From Curtobacterium sp. MCSS17_008 (GTDB taxonomy: Bacteria > Actinomycetota > Actinomycetes > Actinomycetales > Microbacteriaceae), in the NCBI RefSeq assembly GCF_003234185.1, contig NZ_QKSM01000013.1:1-64000 (forward strand): a stretch of DNA of 64,000 nt. The letters run 5' to 3'. Both the position numbers and the translations under genes were made by a program. Numbering within the stretch: the first letter of the stretch is position 1; each line of letters opens with the position of its first letter. Shown here in pieces: positions 62,887 to 64,000 of the stretch. The notes under the pieces were generated by a model, which saw nothing but the letters and a program-made list of their open reading frames with translations, was not told the DNA's origin and ran no database searches.

Positions 62887-62947
62887 TGTCTCGATTTCGT
62901 AACAGCCCGGCATGGCTCACGCGCGGAGCGCTGTTGACAACCGCAAC

Positions 62948-62964
62948 AGTAACAACAGGGGTCA
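62948..62964 (-). promoter_or_regulatory. Possible MtrA-type direct repeat
   Basis: The minus strand reads GTGAC-N7-GTTAC, about 60 bp upstream of the M23 gene. MtrA binds direct repeats of this general type before peptidoglycan hydrolase genes in actinobacteria. The match is short and unproven. Confidence 0.25.
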
Positions 62965-63141
62965 CAGCGCGGACACCCCCGAGTTGGGGTCTCGCGCCGC
63001 CCACGACGGGCGAACCGGGGAGCGATCCGGGGCTCGTCAACGCAGCGCGACACGCCAGGGATGCACGTTCCCGGTCCTCGATTTGTGCATCGCGCAGGGC
63101 ATCCGTATGCTTGTCCATCGGTAGCGCACGGCGCAGCTTGC

Positions 63142-63214
63142 GGCCCTATCGTTTAGTGGCCTAGGACACCGCCCTTTCACGGCGGCAGCACGGGTTCGAA
63201 TCCCGTTGGGGTCA
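63142..63214 (+). tRNA. tRNA-Glu (anticodon UUC)
   Basis: A 73-nt cloverleaf: acceptor GGCCCTA/TGGGGTC with two G-T pairs, anticodon stem CCGCC/GGCGG with loop CTTTCAC, T-loop TTCGAAT. CCA is not encoded. Confidence 0.97.
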
Positions 63215-63266
63215 CTCCACGTGAGTGAGCAAGCAACCGAGCAACACCGAACACAACACAACACAT

Positions 63267-63343
63267 GGCCCTGTAGCGCAGTTGGTTAGCGTGCCGCCCT
63301 GTCACGGCGGAGGTCGCGGGTTCAAGTCCCGTCAGGGTCGCCA
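63267..63343 (+). tRNA. tRNA-Asp (anticodon GUC)
   Basis: A 77-nt cloverleaf including an encoded CCA: acceptor GGCCCTG/CAGGGTC, anticodon stem CCGCC/GGCGG with loop CTGTCAC, T-loop TTCAAGT. Confidence 0.97.
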
Positions 63344-63344
63344 C

Positions 63345-63417
63345 GGCTGGATAGCTCAGTTGGTAGAGCGTTCGACTGAAAATCGAAAGGTCCACGGATC
63401 GATGCCGTGTCCAGCCA
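63345..63417 (+). tRNA. tRNA-Phe (anticodon GAA)
   Basis: A 73-nt cloverleaf: acceptor GGCTGGA/TCCAGCC, anticodon stem TTCGA/TCGAA with loop CTGAAAA. It lies 1 bp after tRNA-Asp, so the two are processed from one transcript. Confidence 0.97.
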
Positions 63418-63422
63418 CGGTG

Positions 63423-63455
63423 AAGAGCCCCTCACGAGAGTGAGGGGCTCTTTTG
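63423..63455 (+). terminator. Intrinsic terminator of the tRNA cluster
   Basis: AAGAGCCCCTCAC pairs with GTGAGGGGCTCTT around GAGA and is followed by TTGCG. Confidence 0.9.
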
Positions 63456-63497
63456 CGTCCCCAGGAGCAGTGTCCCTCGGGCCGGGCCGGGCGGGGC

Positions 63498-64000
63498 TCA
63501 GGCCTCGCGGGTCTTCGGGCTGCTGTCGTTCGTCTTCGCCGGGTCGCGCTCCACGACACCACCGAGGGCGTCGTCGATGCGGGACATCAGCTCGGCGGGG
63601 ATCTGCACCCCGGCAGCGCCGGCGTTGTCGTGCACCTGCTCCGGACGCGAGGCGCCGATGATCGCCGACGCCACGTTCTCGTTCTGCAGCACCCACGCCA
63701 CCGCGAGCTGCGCCATCGACAGGCTCAGCTCGTCGGCAATCGGCTTGAGCTCCTGCACGGCCGAGAGCACCTCGTCGTTCATGAAGCGCTCGATCATCTT
63801 CGCGCCGCCCTTGTCGTCGGTGGCACGGGACCCCTCGGGCAGCGGCTGTCCGGGCTGGTACTTGCCCGTCAGCACACCCTGCGCGATGGGCGACCAGACG
63901 ATCTGCGAGATGCCGAGCTCCTTCGAGGTCGGGACGACCTCGCCCTCGATGACCCGCCAGAGCGCCGAGTACTGCGGCTGGTTCGAGATGAGCTGGAAGC
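63498..64000 (-). CDS. Aldo/keto reductase (C-terminal part)
   Basis: The C-terminal ~168 residues of an aldo/keto reductase of the voltage-gated K channel beta/YghZ type; the N-terminus lies beyond the right edge. Visible parts are FQLISNQPQYSALWRVIEGE, IVWSPIAQGVLTGKY and AIIGASRPEQVHDNAGA, the last being the NADPH-binding end of the barrel. It reduces carbonyls with NADPH; the substrate is unknown. The last 25 residues are a charged tail. Confidence 0.92.
   Translation of the reverse strand, partial: FQLISNQPQYSALWRVIEGEVVPTSKELGISQIVWSPIAQGVLTGKYQPGQPLPEGSRATDDKGGAKMIERFMNDEVLSAVQELKPIADELSLSMAQLAVAWVLQNENVASAIIGASRPEQVHDNAGAAGVQIPAELMSRIDDALGGVVERDPAKTNDSSPKTREA

Noticed and set aside
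62887-63141. Cyclic-di-AMP (ydaO) riboswitch before the peptidoglycan hydrolases
   Set aside because: The conserved ydaO elements are not present; the region is only about 250 bp with short repeats.

Overview
The window is high-GC actinobacterial DNA, most consistent with Microbacteriaceae and probably a Curtobacterium-like genome. The evidence is the conserved tilS-hpt-ftsH-fol-lysS block, DUF3180, ClpC next to a 6C small RNA, an actinobacterial-type short ArgA, and many genes whose start codon lies 6-7 nt after a TANNNT -10 box (leaderless transcription). The genus is an inference from gene content; I could not search databases.

Region 1 (1-7.4 kb) is accessory. It holds the start of a zinc alcohol/formaldehyde dehydrogenase, two copies of a two-CBS-domain protein, two related ~75-aa proteins, a PfkB kinase pseudogene, a tightly coupled operon (lipoprotein, atypical NRAMP-like transporter, two PRC-barrel-like proteins), several small hypotheticals and a MarR gene split by a frameshift.

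Region 2 (7.5-13.6 kb) is the most unusual part. Small single-gene units (membrane proteins, an atypical carbamoyltransferase, a TlpA-like lipoprotein, a GNAT, a HAD hydrolase) lie in both orientations. They are separated by about eleven copies of a ~28-bp imperfect palindrome whose core is close to TAGCCGATCGGC and whose outer arms change together so that pairing is kept. Most units carry their own leaderless promoter. This looks like an array of self-sufficient gene cassettes.

Region 3 (13.7-35.3 kb) is a mobile and defence island. A tyrosine integrase and excisionase are followed by 1.7 kb of gene-free repeats and dyads (29-bp tandem repeats, a nested dyad, a GATCAA cluster) and later a GTACCGGTT cluster with a 37-bp alternating purine-pyrimidine tract. 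Next come a possible nuclease, a NERD protein, a Fic protein with a convergent small gene, a truncated second integrase, an MbcA/ParS-like orphan, a bPH-SHOCT protein and an EcsC-like protein. The island ends with a DUF262-DUF1524-RAMA protein, a complete type I restriction-modification operon (hsdM-hsdS-hsdR, each junction overlapping by 4 nt) and RmuC. A tRNA-Ser(CGA) marks the return to core chromosome.

Region 4 (35.4-64 kb) is core: SGNH hydrolase, radA, an SseB-like protein, a cold shock protein, argA, an SRPBCC protein, an alpha/beta hydrolase, 6C RNA, clpC, an NAD kinase, a group-2 sigma factor, small conserved-looking proteins, lysS, a DUF2520-type protein, two PH-domain membrane proteins, DUF3180, folK-folB-folP, ftsH, hpt, tilS, ppa, two tandem peptidoglycan hydrolases, tRNA-Glu/Asp/Phe and an aldo/keto reductase. 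The folate block has no folE between ftsH and folP and no panC before lysS. Three transcription units end in related long palindromes without a U-tract.
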